From Lautropia sp. (GTDB taxonomy: Bacteria > Pseudomonadota > Gammaproteobacteria > Burkholderiales > Burkholderiaceae_E), in contig JACCRJ010000376.1 in assembly GCA_013813615.1 (NCBI GenBank), positions 1 to 8,113 of the forward strand: 8,113 bases of DNA, given 5' to 3'. The notes under the pieces were generated by a model. It searched no databases, was not told the origin of the DNA, and saw only the letters and a list, made by a program, of their open reading frames with translations. Every line of letters starts with the position of its first letter. Position 1 is the stretch's first letter. Made by a program: the position numbers and the translations under genes. Shown one piece after another: positions 1 to 8,113 of this stretch.

Positions 1-387
1 CGCAGCAGCGCCCGCCGCGGTGCACCCCGTGACGCCTGCCGCGGCAGCCTCGGTCGTGTCGCCGGCGATTCCCGCGGCTGCCGCCTCCTCCAGCCAGCCC
101 TGCTCGACCAGATCCTGAAGGTCGATCAGCAGGGGGTTCAGTGCGAAGGCCGACGGGCTCATGTACGGCGAGTAGCCGGGGCCGACCGGTCCGAGCGGCA
201 GCACCTGCCAGAGGCGCTGCCCGGCGGCGGCAAGCCAGTCGACAAAGCGGTACGCACAGCGGCCGAAGTCGCCGGAGCCCGGCGAACTCAAGCTCGGCCC
301 TGTGGAGCCGGCCGCTGCCGGGGAGGGATCGGGCAGTGAAGCAGGATGCAGCAGGATGCCGCTCAGTCGTGGCGTCTCGGTTCGCAT
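1..387 (-). CDS. malQ: 4-alpha-glucanotransferase (amylomaltase) MalQ, N-terminal part, cut by the left window edge
   Basis: MalQ transfers alpha-1,4-glucan segments between maltodextrins (GH77, cytoplasmic) and makes short products usable by GlgP again. Only the first 129 codons are present; the frame is open to base 1. GH77 N-terminal signatures are visible: GILLHPASLP at residues 10-19, YRFVDWLAAAGQRLWQVLPLG at about 46-66, and a SPYMSPSAFALNPLLIDL block at about 73-90. The catalytic residues lie in the missing part. The start is the ATG at 387, 8 bp after the glgX stop; no good Shine-Dalgarno is seen, so coupling to glgX translation is likely. Two oddities: about 14 extra Pro/Ser/Gly-rich residues (roughly 22-37) sit between the LHP motif and the GDFG segment compared with the usual compact form, and an Ala-rich stretch occupies residues 101-129. 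Family assignment is confident; most of the protein is unseen. Confidence 0.9.
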   Translation of the reverse strand, partial: MRTETPRLSGILLHPASLPDPSPAAAGSTGPSLSSPGSGDFGRCAYRFVDWLAAAGQRLWQVLPLGPVGPGYSPYMSPSAFALNPLLIDLQDLVEQGWLEEAAAAGIAGDTTEAAAAGVTGCTAAGAAA

Positions 388-395
388 GGGGCCGG

Positions 396-2545
396 TCAGG
401 CTTGCTGCAGCAGGGTCAGGCTTCTCGCTTTGAGCAGAAGTGTCTCGCCTGCCCTGGCCGGATCCTCCGGCCGGCCGTCGCGCTGGCCGGTGTCCAGCAC
501 CAGCTGCCAGTGGCCCGCCGGCAGGTGAAAGATCACGTCCCCCGCCTGCGCGTTGAAGAGCAGCAGCAGGTCCACCTGGTCGGGCTCGCGGGCACAGAGC
601 TTCAGCCCGAACACGTAGCGGCCGTTTTCCTCCCATTCGGCCGCGGTCATCTGCGCGCCGAGCCGGTTCATCCATGTGGCCTCCGCGGCCGCAGGCTCGC
701 CGGCTACCGGGCCGCGATGATCCAGCCAGTGGCGGCTGCGCAGCTGGGGGTACTGCCGGCGCAGGCTGATCACCCAGGCGGTGAAGTCGATCAGGCCGCC
801 CTCGGCGGACCTCCAGTCGAACCAGCTGATCTCGTTGTCCTGGTTGTAGGCGTTGTTGTTGCCGCGCTGGGTGCGGCCCAGTTCGTCGCCGCCAAGCAGC
901 ATGGGCACACCCTGCGATAACAGCAGCGAGGCCAGCAGGGCGCGCTTGAGGCGGGCGCGGGTTGCCAGCACCATCAGCAGGTCGGTGGGGCCCTCATGGC
1001 CGCAGTTCCAGCTGCGGTTCTCGGAGCTGCCGTCGCGGTTTTCCTCGCCGTTGGCCTCGTTGTGCTTGTGCGAGTAGCTCACCAGATCCTGCAATGTGAA
1101 TCCGTCATGTGCGGCGACGAAGTTGACGCTGGCCTGGGGCCTGCGGCCGGCATAGCGAAACAGGTCGGGCGAGCCCTCGAGACGACGGGCCATGTCGCCG
1201 CGGTAGGAGATCTTGCTGAGCCAGAAACCGCGCACTGCATCGCGGTAGCGATCGTTCCACTCCGACCAGCCGGCCGGAAACTGGCCGACCTGGTAGCCGC
1301 CGGACGCGGCGTCCCACGGCTCCGCGATCAGCTTGACTCGTGCGAGTACCGGATCCTGGCGCACGGCCTGGAAGAACGCGGCGTCGCGGTCGAAGGCACC
1401 GGCGTCGCCGTGGGCGCGGTCGCCATAGCGGCCGAGGGTGGGCGCGAGGTCGAATCGGAAGCCGTCGACGTGCATCTCCGTGACCCAGTAGCGCAGCGAA
1501 TCCATCACCATCTGCAGGACGCGGGGATGGCTCAGGTCGAGGCTGTTGCCCGTGCCGGTGTAGTTCTCATAGTGGCTCTGCACCCCGTGCCGCAGGTGGT
1601 AGTAGGAACGGTTGTCGAGGCCGCGCATCGACAGCGTCGGGCCGCGTTGATCGCCTTCCGCGGTGTGGTTGTAGACGACGTCGAGGAGGACCTCGATGCC
1701 GGCCCGGTGCAGTTCGCGAACCATGGTCTTGAATTCGCGCACCGGATCCTCGCGGGCGAAGCGGCGGTCGGGGGCGAAGAATCCGATCGTGCTGTAGCCC
1801 CAGTAGTTGACCAGGCCCTTGAGCGACAAGGGCTGCTCGCTCACGGACTGGTGCACCGGCAGCAGGCTGACGGCGGTCACCCCCAGGCGCTTCAGGTGTG
1901 CGATTGCGGCCGGCGAGCAGAAGCCCTCGTAGGTGCCGCGCAAGGCCTGCGGCACCTCCGGATGCAGGCGGGTGAAGCCCTTGACGTGCACCTCATAGAG
2001 CACCGACTCGTCCAACGGGACCGCCGGCGGCCGGTCGCCGTCCCAGTCGAACCGCGGGCTGCCGACATCGGCATCGGGTGCACACCGGTCCTGGTCCCTC
2101 AGCGTCACGACCGATTTGAAGATGTCCCGGACGTTGTCTGCGGCAGCCTGTTCCGGTGTGTCGAGATGGGCATCGGTCCAGCGGAATTCACCGGCAACGC
2201 TGCGGGCATAGGGATCGAGCAGAAGCTTGTTGGGGTTGAAGCGCAGCCCCCGATGATGGTCCACCGGGCCCCATGCGCGGTAGCCGTAGACCAGGCCGGC
2301 GCCTGCGCCGGGCAGATGGCCATGCCAGACGCCGTCGGTGTGCTCGGGCAAGTCGTGGCGTGCGAGTTCGCGGCTGCCATGGGCATCGAAGACGCACACG
2401 ACCATTCGGGTCGCATGCTCCGAAAACACCGCGAAATTGACCCCGCCTGCGGTACAGTTCGCGCCGAGCGGATACGGGCTTCCCGTCTCGAGTACCGTGT
2501 CAGCCCGACGAGGCGGGCTGGCCTCGCTGCTCTCCTGCGGGCTGC

Positions 2546-2549
<4 letters not shown>
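396..2549 (-). CDS. glgX: Glycogen debranching enzyme GlgX (isoamylase type, GH13)
   Basis: GlgX hydrolyses alpha-1,6 branch points, preferring the short stubs left by glycogen phosphorylase, in the cytoplasm. The 717-residue protein has normal length and order. An N-terminal CBM48-like beta domain (about 24-110, starting YPLGANCTAGGVNFAVFSE) is followed by the GH13 barrel. Barrel motifs are YEVHVKGFT (about 185-193), DVVYNHTAEGD (about 290-300), DGFRFDLA with the nucleophile Asp at about 367, LIAEPWD with the acid/base Glu at about 410, and FVAAHDGFT with the third carboxylate Asp at about 482. The isoamylase/GlgX block NEANGEENRDG (about 497-507) and a C-terminal beta domain follow. Its ATG overlaps the glgP stop by 4 bp (ATGA), which indicates translational coupling. 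The gene is intact with all catalytic residues. TreX-type debranching enzymes are close relatives, but the neighbours glgP and malQ favour GlgX. Confidence 0.96.
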
Positions 2550-5011
<2,462 letters not shown>

Positions 5012-5060
5012 GGGCAGGGGACACTTCTCAGAAGACAGGTTTTCGGGAATCCGGGGACCG

Positions 5061-5070
5061 GGTATACCAG
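5061..5070 (-). promoter_or_regulatory. Weak candidate extended -10 element for the glgP-glgX-malQ operon
   Basis: Read on the minus strand, this site contains TGGTATACC, which resembles an extended -10 (TGnTAtaaT-like, 4 of 6 matches in the hexamer). It sits about 50 bp upstream of the chosen glgP ATG, so a transcript would have a leader of roughly 40 nt. No good -35 hexamer is seen at 16-18 bp. The core is also the palindrome GGTATACC, so chance or a regulator half-site is possible. This is speculative. Confidence 0.18.
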
Positions 5071-5168
5071 GGCAACCGGCATTTTCCCCCCAAGCGCAGC
5101 GAATTGCCATTCAACTGTACCGTTCACGCCATCCGTTCGTCGGCGGGCGACCGCGCGGGGCAGGCTGC

Positions 5169-5327
5169 TCAGAGTGCCAGGCAACGGTCCAGCATCTGGC
5201 GCACGCGTTCAGCAAGCTGGGCGTGTAGAACCGCGTGCAGCTGGGCTGCAGGGTGGCCCGGCGTGGGAGCCAAGGCACTTAGCCGGGCCTGCTGTTGCGC
5301 CCCACGTCCCGCCGCCCGCCTCTGGCC
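5169..5327 (-). other. Short open stretch in the dctM frame after its stop codon; possible coding remnant
   Basis: Immediately after the dctM TGA the same frame stays open for 52 codons until TGA at 5169-5171. Its last part reads AQLHAVLHAQLAERVRQMLD and then ends RCLAL, which looks like an amphipathic helix and more protein-like than random high-GC sequence. No convincing start codon with a ribosome-binding site precedes it. It could be a 3' remnant of a lost gene, an ancestral extension of DctM cut off by the TGA, or chance. I do not recognise the sequence. Confidence 0.2.
5255..5289 (-). terminator. GC-rich hairpin downstream of dctM, possible terminator
   Basis: A perfect 8-bp inverted repeat (ggcccggc at 5255-5262, gccgggcc at 5282-5289) with a 19-nt loop lies about 39 bp past the dctM stop. 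The GTG and CAC at the loop ends could extend the pairing after a bulge. There is no T-run after it in the direction of transcription, so a canonical intrinsic terminator is not supported; factor-assisted termination or 3'-end protection is possible. Confidence 0.3.
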
Positions 5328-6788
5328 TCAGCCAGGCTGCCTGCCGGGGACTGGCTCCGGTGCCGGTGATGGGCCCACAGGGGACGGACCGACGGGAGAT
5401 GGACCGACGGGAGATGGACCGACGGGAGATGGACTGATCGATGGACCGCCCGCCGGGCCGACACCGGGGCCGCTCGCCGGCGCGCCGGAGGGGCCGACGA
5501 CGACCGGCGCCTTGGCATACACGAGGTCGCGCAGATACAGCGAGAGCGACGGCACGTAGGTGATGACGATGAGGCAGGCAACGATGACCAGCACGAAGGC
5601 CAGCAGGTGCCTGATGATCCGGTCGAGCGAAATTCTGGCGACGGCGCAGGCGGCAAACAGGTTGACGCCGAAGGGCGGCGTGATCATGCCGAGCGCCAGG
5701 TTGACCACCATCACCAGCCCGAAGTGGACCGGATCGATGCCGAAGCGCATCGCCACCGGTGCCAGGATCGGCGCGAGCACGATGATTGCCGCAGAGGTCT
5801 CGATGAACATGCCGATGACGAACAGCGCGGCGTTGACGCCGAGGAGGAACCAGGCGGGGGACTTGAGTATCTCGGTGAGCCACAGACCGATCGCATCGGG
5901 TACACCCGCCCGGGTGATCATGTAGGCAAACACGCCGGCGTTGGCGATGATGAACATGATCACGCCGGTGGAGATGACGGACTTTCGCAGTATGCGCGGC
6001 AGGTCCGACGGCTTGAGCTCCCGGTGCATGATCATGCCGACCAGCAACGCATAGAAGACCGCGACGGCGGCCGCTTCCGTCGGCGTGAAGATGCCGCCGT
6101 AGATGCCGCCGAGGATGATGACCGGCATCAGCAGTGCCCAGCCGGCCTTGCCGGTGGCCGACAGCACGGACGCGCGGCCGACGCCGTCGTTCTTGCCCCA
6201 GCCCTTGATTCGGCAGTAGATGTGCACGAACAGCATCAGCGAGAAGCCGATGAACAGGCCAGGCAGAACCCCGGCGATGAAGAGCTCGCCGATCGACACT
6301 TCGGCGGCGACGCCGAACAGGATCAGCGGGATCGACGGCGGAATGATGACGCCGAGTTCCGCGGAAGTAGCCTGCAGCGCAGCCGCATAGCTGACCGGAT
6401 AGCCCTGCCTGATCAGGGCGGGGATCAGGATCGCACCGATGGCGAAGGTGGTCGCGACCGACGAACCGGACACCGCCGCGAAGATCATGCAGGTCAGCAC
6501 GCAGGTCATCGGCAGGCCGCCCTGGATGCCGCCGACCAGCGATTTAGCGAAATCCACCAGTCGCTGCGAGATGCCTCCGGTTTCCATCAGATTGCCCGCC
6601 AGGATGAAGAACGGAATCGCGGCGAGCGGGAACCTGTCCAGCGCACTGAACATCTCCTTGGGCAGGAGGACCATCCGTCCGGGGTCAGAGATCGCCAGGC
6701 CGATCGAAGCGGCAAGGCCGATCGAGACCGCAACCGAGACGCTGAACGCAAAACAGACCAGCATCGTGATCAGCATGGCGAGAGACAT
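5328..6788 (-). CDS. dctM: TRAP transporter large permease subunit DctM, with repeat-containing C-terminal tail
   Basis: DctM is the large inner-membrane subunit that carries the substrate and Na+ path of TRAP uptake systems. The protein is 486 residues from the ATG at 6788, which has AGGAAA 5 nt upstream. The frame continues up to 6971, but that extension only shadows the preceding gene. Family motifs include IPFFILAGNLMETGGIS (about 58-74), SGSSVATTFAIGAILIP (about 108-124), LGVIIPPSIPLILFGV (about 145-160), GGIFTPTEAAAVAVFYALL (about 231-249) and NLALGMITPPFGVNLFAA (about 363-380), with hydrophobic helices throughout. The normal family body ends near residue 421. About 60 further residues follow that are rich in Pro, Gly and Ser and contain four VGPSP units. 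The gene lies 61 bp after the chimeric dctP-dctQ gene. The substrate cannot be read from the permease. Confidence 0.93.
   Translation of the reverse strand: MSLAMLITMLVCFAFSVSVAVSIGLAASIGLAISDPGRMVLLPKEMFSALDRFPLAAIPFFILAGNLMETGGISQRLVDFAKSLVGGIQGGLPMTCVLTCMIFAAVSGSSVATTFAIGAILIPALIRQGYPVSYAAALQATSAELGVIIPPSIPLILFGVAAEVSIGELFIAGVLPGLFIGFSLMLFVHIYCRIKGWGKNDGVGRASVLSATGKAGWALLMPVIILGGIYGGIFTPTEAAAVAVFYALLVGMIMHRELKPSDLPRILRKSVISTGVIMFIIANAGVFAYMITRAGVPDAIGLWLTEILKSPAWFLLGVNAALFVIGMFIETSAAIIVLAPILAPVAMRFGIDPVHFGLVMVVNLALGMITPPFGVNLFAACAVARISLDRIIRHLLAFVLVIVACLIVITYVPSLSLYLRDLVYAKAPVVVGPSGAPASGPGVGPAGGPSISPSPVGPSPVGPSPVGPSPVGPSPAPEPVPGRQPG
5386..5435 (-). repeat. 15-bp tandem repeat within the 3' end of dctM
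   Basis: The plus-strand unit ggaccgacgggagat occurs three times without mismatch at 5386-5400, 5401-5415 and 5416-5430, and starts again at 5431-5435. On the coding strand it encodes VGPSP. A fourth protein-level VGPSP is encoded by diverged codons just downstream in the gene (about 5371-5385). The unit is a multiple of three, so copy changes keep the dctM frame. Confidence 0.9.
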
Positions 6789-6793
6789 GGGTG

Positions 6794-6799
6794 TTTCCT
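6794..6799 (-). promoter_or_regulatory. Ribosome-binding site of dctM
   Basis: AGGAAA on the minus strand lies 5 nt before the ATG at 6788. It supports that start over the in-frame upstream extension to 6971, which overlaps the preceding gene. Confidence 0.65.
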
Positions 6800-6849
6800 G
6801 TGGCAATTCGCGCGGGCGCGCGGGCTTGTCCGGCTGAGGCGGAGACGCG

Positions 6850-7539
6850 TTATTGCGCGTTGTCGAGTTGTTCGTCCACGGGGTCGAGCTGGTGCGCAAG
6901 CAGCGCAATGACGCTGACGAACGCGCCGACGGGAATCGCGGCATAGGCCCATCCCATCGACAGGAAGTCAAGGCTGGCCCAGGTCTGGAACCGGATCCGC
7001 CACACCAGGTCGATACCGTACCAGATCAGTACTGCCAGCAGTGCCAGCGAGGCGACGGTGATCAGCGTGTTGACGAAGGTGTGCCACCGGCCCCTGGCCG
7101 TCCTGAGCATCAGGTCGACCGAGATCAGCGCCCCATGGCGAAACGCGACGGCGGCGCCCAGCATCACCATCCAGATCAGCAGCCGGCGCATCAGCTCTTC
7201 GGTCCAGGTGGAGGGCTGCGAGAACAGGAACCGGGTTCCCACTCGCGGGCCGGACGAGGTGCTGACCAGGTCCAGGGTACCCAGCTGCACCGATTCGATC
7301 ATCTCGCGCTCGCCGCCGAGCGAACCGTTCGGGAACTCCTGGCACTTGTACCGGCCCTGCGTGCCCTTGTCGATCTCGGCGCAGAAGACACCGGCGCCGA
7401 CCCCATAGTGAGAATCCTTGGCCACGGCGTAGCCGAACTTGAGGATGGTCTGTGCCTGGGCGGCGGCGGACAGGCTGACGGCGGCAGTTACTGCAAGTGC
7501 TTGCAGAAATGTCCTCAATGAAACTGTGTTGAAACGCAT
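6850..7539 (-). CDS. Chimeric TRAP protein: truncated DctP solute-binding protein fused in frame to truncated DctQ small permease
   Basis: The ATG at 7539 has a strong GAGGAG 7 nt upstream and opens a 229-residue protein. Residues 1-30 are a Sec signal peptide (MRFN start, hydrophobic core, AAAQAQ end). Residues 31-98 match the start of DctP binding proteins (LKFGYAVAKDSHYG, FPNGSLGGEREMIESVQLGTLD). At about residue 98 the sequence changes to DctQ: RFLFSQPSTWTEELMRRLLIW, then three membrane helices (about 118-134, 155-178, 194-216). DctP is normally near 330 residues and DctQ near 160-180 with four helices. Missing here are about two thirds of DctP, including the region of its conserved carboxylate-binding Arg, and the N-terminus and first helix of DctQ. 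The frame is unbroken. This is either a deletion of roughly 0.9-1 kb that joined the two genes, or an assembly error. A working TRAP system is unlikely from this gene alone. Identity of both parts is confident; function is not. Confidence 0.85.
   Translation of the reverse strand: MRFNTVSLRTFLQALAVTAAVSLSAAAQAQTILKFGYAVAKDSHYGVGAGVFCAEIDKGTQGRYKCQEFPNGSLGGEREMIESVQLGTLDLVSTSSGPRVGTRFLFSQPSTWTEELMRRLLIWMVMLGAAVAFRHGALISVDLMLRTARGRWHTFVNTLITVASLALLAVLIWYGIDLVWRIRFQTWASLDFLSMGWAYAAIPVGAFVSVIALLAHQLDPVDEQLDNAQ
7238..7252 (-). other. DctP/DctQ fusion junction
   Basis: On the coding strand the sequence passes from codons for STSSGP, which in DctP leads on to the rest of domain I, to codons for RVGTRFLFS, which in DctQ follows the first membrane helix. 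The switch lies at about 7246, with an uncertainty of a few codons because one or two residues could belong to either partner. No insertion-element remnant or inverted repeat is visible at the join. Confidence 0.7.
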
Positions 7540-7546
7540 CGGGTGT

Positions 7547-7552
7547 CTCCTC
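7547..7552 (-). promoter_or_regulatory. Ribosome-binding site of the dctP-dctQ chimera
   Basis: GAGGAG on the minus strand is 7 nt before the ATG at 7539. It fixes this start and excludes the in-frame upstream ATG-free extension to 7680 that overlaps the end of hutG. The signal peptide begins directly at the chosen start, which agrees. Confidence 0.8.
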
Positions 7553-7578
7553 GGGTTTATCAAGAAATTGCTGACGTA

Positions 7579-7598
7579 CGGGAGCGCAGAGGCTCCCG
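7579..7598 (-). terminator. Small hairpin between hutG and the TRAP locus
   Basis: A perfect 7-bp inverted repeat (cgggagc at 7579-7585, gctcccg at 7592-7598) with a 6-nt loop lies in the 110-bp gap, about 50 bp after the hutG stop and 40 bp before the dctP start. In the direction of transcription it is followed by TACGTCAGCAATTTCTTG, which is not a clean T-run. It may be a weak terminator or leader structure. Confidence 0.35.
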
Positions 7599-7649
7599 CA
7601 AAGCATCCATAAGTCCTGCTTGCTGCTATGCCAGGGCAAGATTCTAGGG

Positions 7650-8113
7650 TCAAAGCGGTTGCGACACCGAGCGGGACCATTCCTCAGCGGCCGACACGCA
7701 TTGCCGGAGCAGAGGTGCCAGCTGCTCGCAACGGCTCGGGCGCAGCGAGAAAGGCGCGCTCTCATCCATGTAAATGGCCTGGGTCATCTCGAGCTGCACT
7801 GCATGCAGGCCCCCGGCCGGGTCGCCGAAGTGACGCGTGATGTAGCCGCCCTTGAAGCGCCCGTTCAGCACCCAGGAGTAACGCTGCTGTTTCCGCACGG
7901 GTGCGAGAATCGCGTTCGCGAGTTCCGGGGCGCAACTGCTGCCGTCGGCGGTGCCGAAGTTCAGATCGGTCAAGCGGCCGCTGAAGAAGCGCGGCAGCTG
8001 CGAGGCAATCGAATGAGCGTCCCAGAGGACGACCCGCTCATGCTTCTGCCGCAGTCTGGCCAGTTCCGCTTCCAATGCCTGGTGATAGGGAAGCCAGTAG
8101 GTCTGCCGGCGTT
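7650..8113 (-). CDS. hutG: N-formylglutamate amidohydrolase (N-formylglutamate deformylase) HutG, C-terminal part, cut by the right window edge
   Basis: HutG hydrolyses N-formyl-L-glutamate to L-glutamate and formate, the end of the five-step histidine degradation route (with HutF). The window holds the last 153 codons plus TGA; the family is about 265 residues, so the first 40% is missing. The visible part starts RRQTYWLPYHQA and continues through VVLWDAHSIASQLPRFFSG, whose DAHS is a conserved metal/active-site motif, DLNFGTADGSSCAP, VLNGRFKGGYITRHFG and HAVQLEMTQAIYMDE, all typical of the family. No start is present here; a TTG within the fragment (8075) is not a plausible beginning because conserved residues continue upstream of it. 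The TRAP locus begins 110 bp downstream on the same strand. Co-transcription is possible, but a link between histidine catabolism and the transporter is only inference. Confidence 0.92.
   Translation of the reverse strand, partial: RRQTYWLPYHQALEAELARLRQKHERVVLWDAHSIASQLPRFFSGRLTDLNFGTADGSSCAPELANAILAPVRKQQRYSWVLNGRFKGGYITRHFGDPAGGLHAVQLEMTQAIYMDESAPFSLRPSRCEQLAPLLRQCVSAAEEWSRSVSQPL

Larger units (their letters stand above)
5012..5327. other. Intergenic spacer between dctM and glgP
   Basis: This 316-bp spacer has no convincing complete gene. On the minus strand it holds, in order, a 52-codon open stretch in the dctM frame (5172-5327, ending with TGA at 5169-5171), a GC-rich inverted repeat (5255-5289), and a glgP leader with a GGTATACC palindrome at 5061-5068. 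It probably contains the end of the TRAP transcript and the promoter of the glg operon, but neither is proven by sequence alone. Confidence 0.6.

Noticed and set aside
340..359. Two adjacent copies of agcaggatgc
   Set aside because: They encode the conserved LLHPAS segment of MalQ and repeat only by codon coincidence, with no third copy.
5012..5110. N-terminal extension of GlgP from the ATG at 5110
   Set aside because: The 33 extra residues are Cys/Pro/Gly-rich and not GlgP-like, and the 821-residue form from 5011 matches the family length and beginning.
5386..5435. CRISPR-like array
   Set aside because: The 15-bp units are directly abutting without spacers and lie in frame inside dctM, so this is a coding tandem repeat.
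5607..6911. Plus-strand reading frame of 434 codons opposite dctM
   Set aside because: The His/Asp/Arg/Gln-rich translation is the usual antisense image of a hydrophobic membrane protein.
6789..6971. N-terminal extension of DctM to 6971
   Set aside because: It overlaps the conserved DctQ coding part in another frame, whereas the ATG at 6788 has a ribosome-binding site and begins the first membrane helix.
7540..7680. N-terminal extension of the DctP-DctQ chimera to 7680
   Set aside because: It overlaps the end of hutG, and the ATG at 7539 has a strong ribosome-binding site directly before a clear signal peptide.

Overview
The window reads as chromosomal DNA from a high-GC proteobacterium, probably beta- or gammaproteobacterial. 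The base composition, the protein families and the tight glycogen operon fit this, but the sequence alone does not fix the genus. Every gene I can support lies on the minus strand, so transcription runs from right to left. The long plus-strand reading frames are antisense shadows of these genes.

Layout in the direction of transcription. (1) The right edge, 7650-8113, holds the C-terminal part of an N-formylglutamate amidohydrolase (hutG), the last step of the five-step histidine degradation route. (2) After a 110-bp gap with a small hairpin comes a TRAP (tripartite ATP-independent periplasmic) transporter locus. Its first gene (6850-7539) is abnormal: the signal peptide and first ~68 mature residues of a DctP solute-binding protein are joined in frame to a DctQ small permease that has lost its first membrane helix. 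The second gene is an intact DctM large permease (5328-6788) with an unusual Pro/Gly/Ser-rich C-terminal tail built on a 15-bp tandem repeat (VGPSP x4). (3) A 316-bp spacer (5012-5327) carries a GC-rich hairpin, a short open stretch in the dctM frame after its stop, and a weak promoter-like sequence. (4) A glycogen-degradation operon follows: glgP (start re-assigned to 5011), glgX (overlapping glgP by 4 bp) and the N-terminal part of malQ (8 bp after glgX, cut by the left edge).

The three carbohydrate genes form a coherent pathway. GlgP phosphorolyses outer chains to glucose-1-phosphate, GlgX removes the short branch stubs that GlgP leaves, and MalQ disproportionates the released maltodextrins so that GlgP can use them again. 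The TRAP locus would normally encode three proteins, DctP, DctQ and DctM. Here about two thirds of DctP and the start of DctQ are missing, so as written it cannot make a conventional TRAP transporter.

I see no RNA genes, CRISPR array, insertion sequence or defence system. The most notable item is the DctP-DctQ chimera, which is either a real deletion or fusion or an assembly artefact. Second is the repeat-built tail of DctM. Everything else looks like ordinary metabolism.
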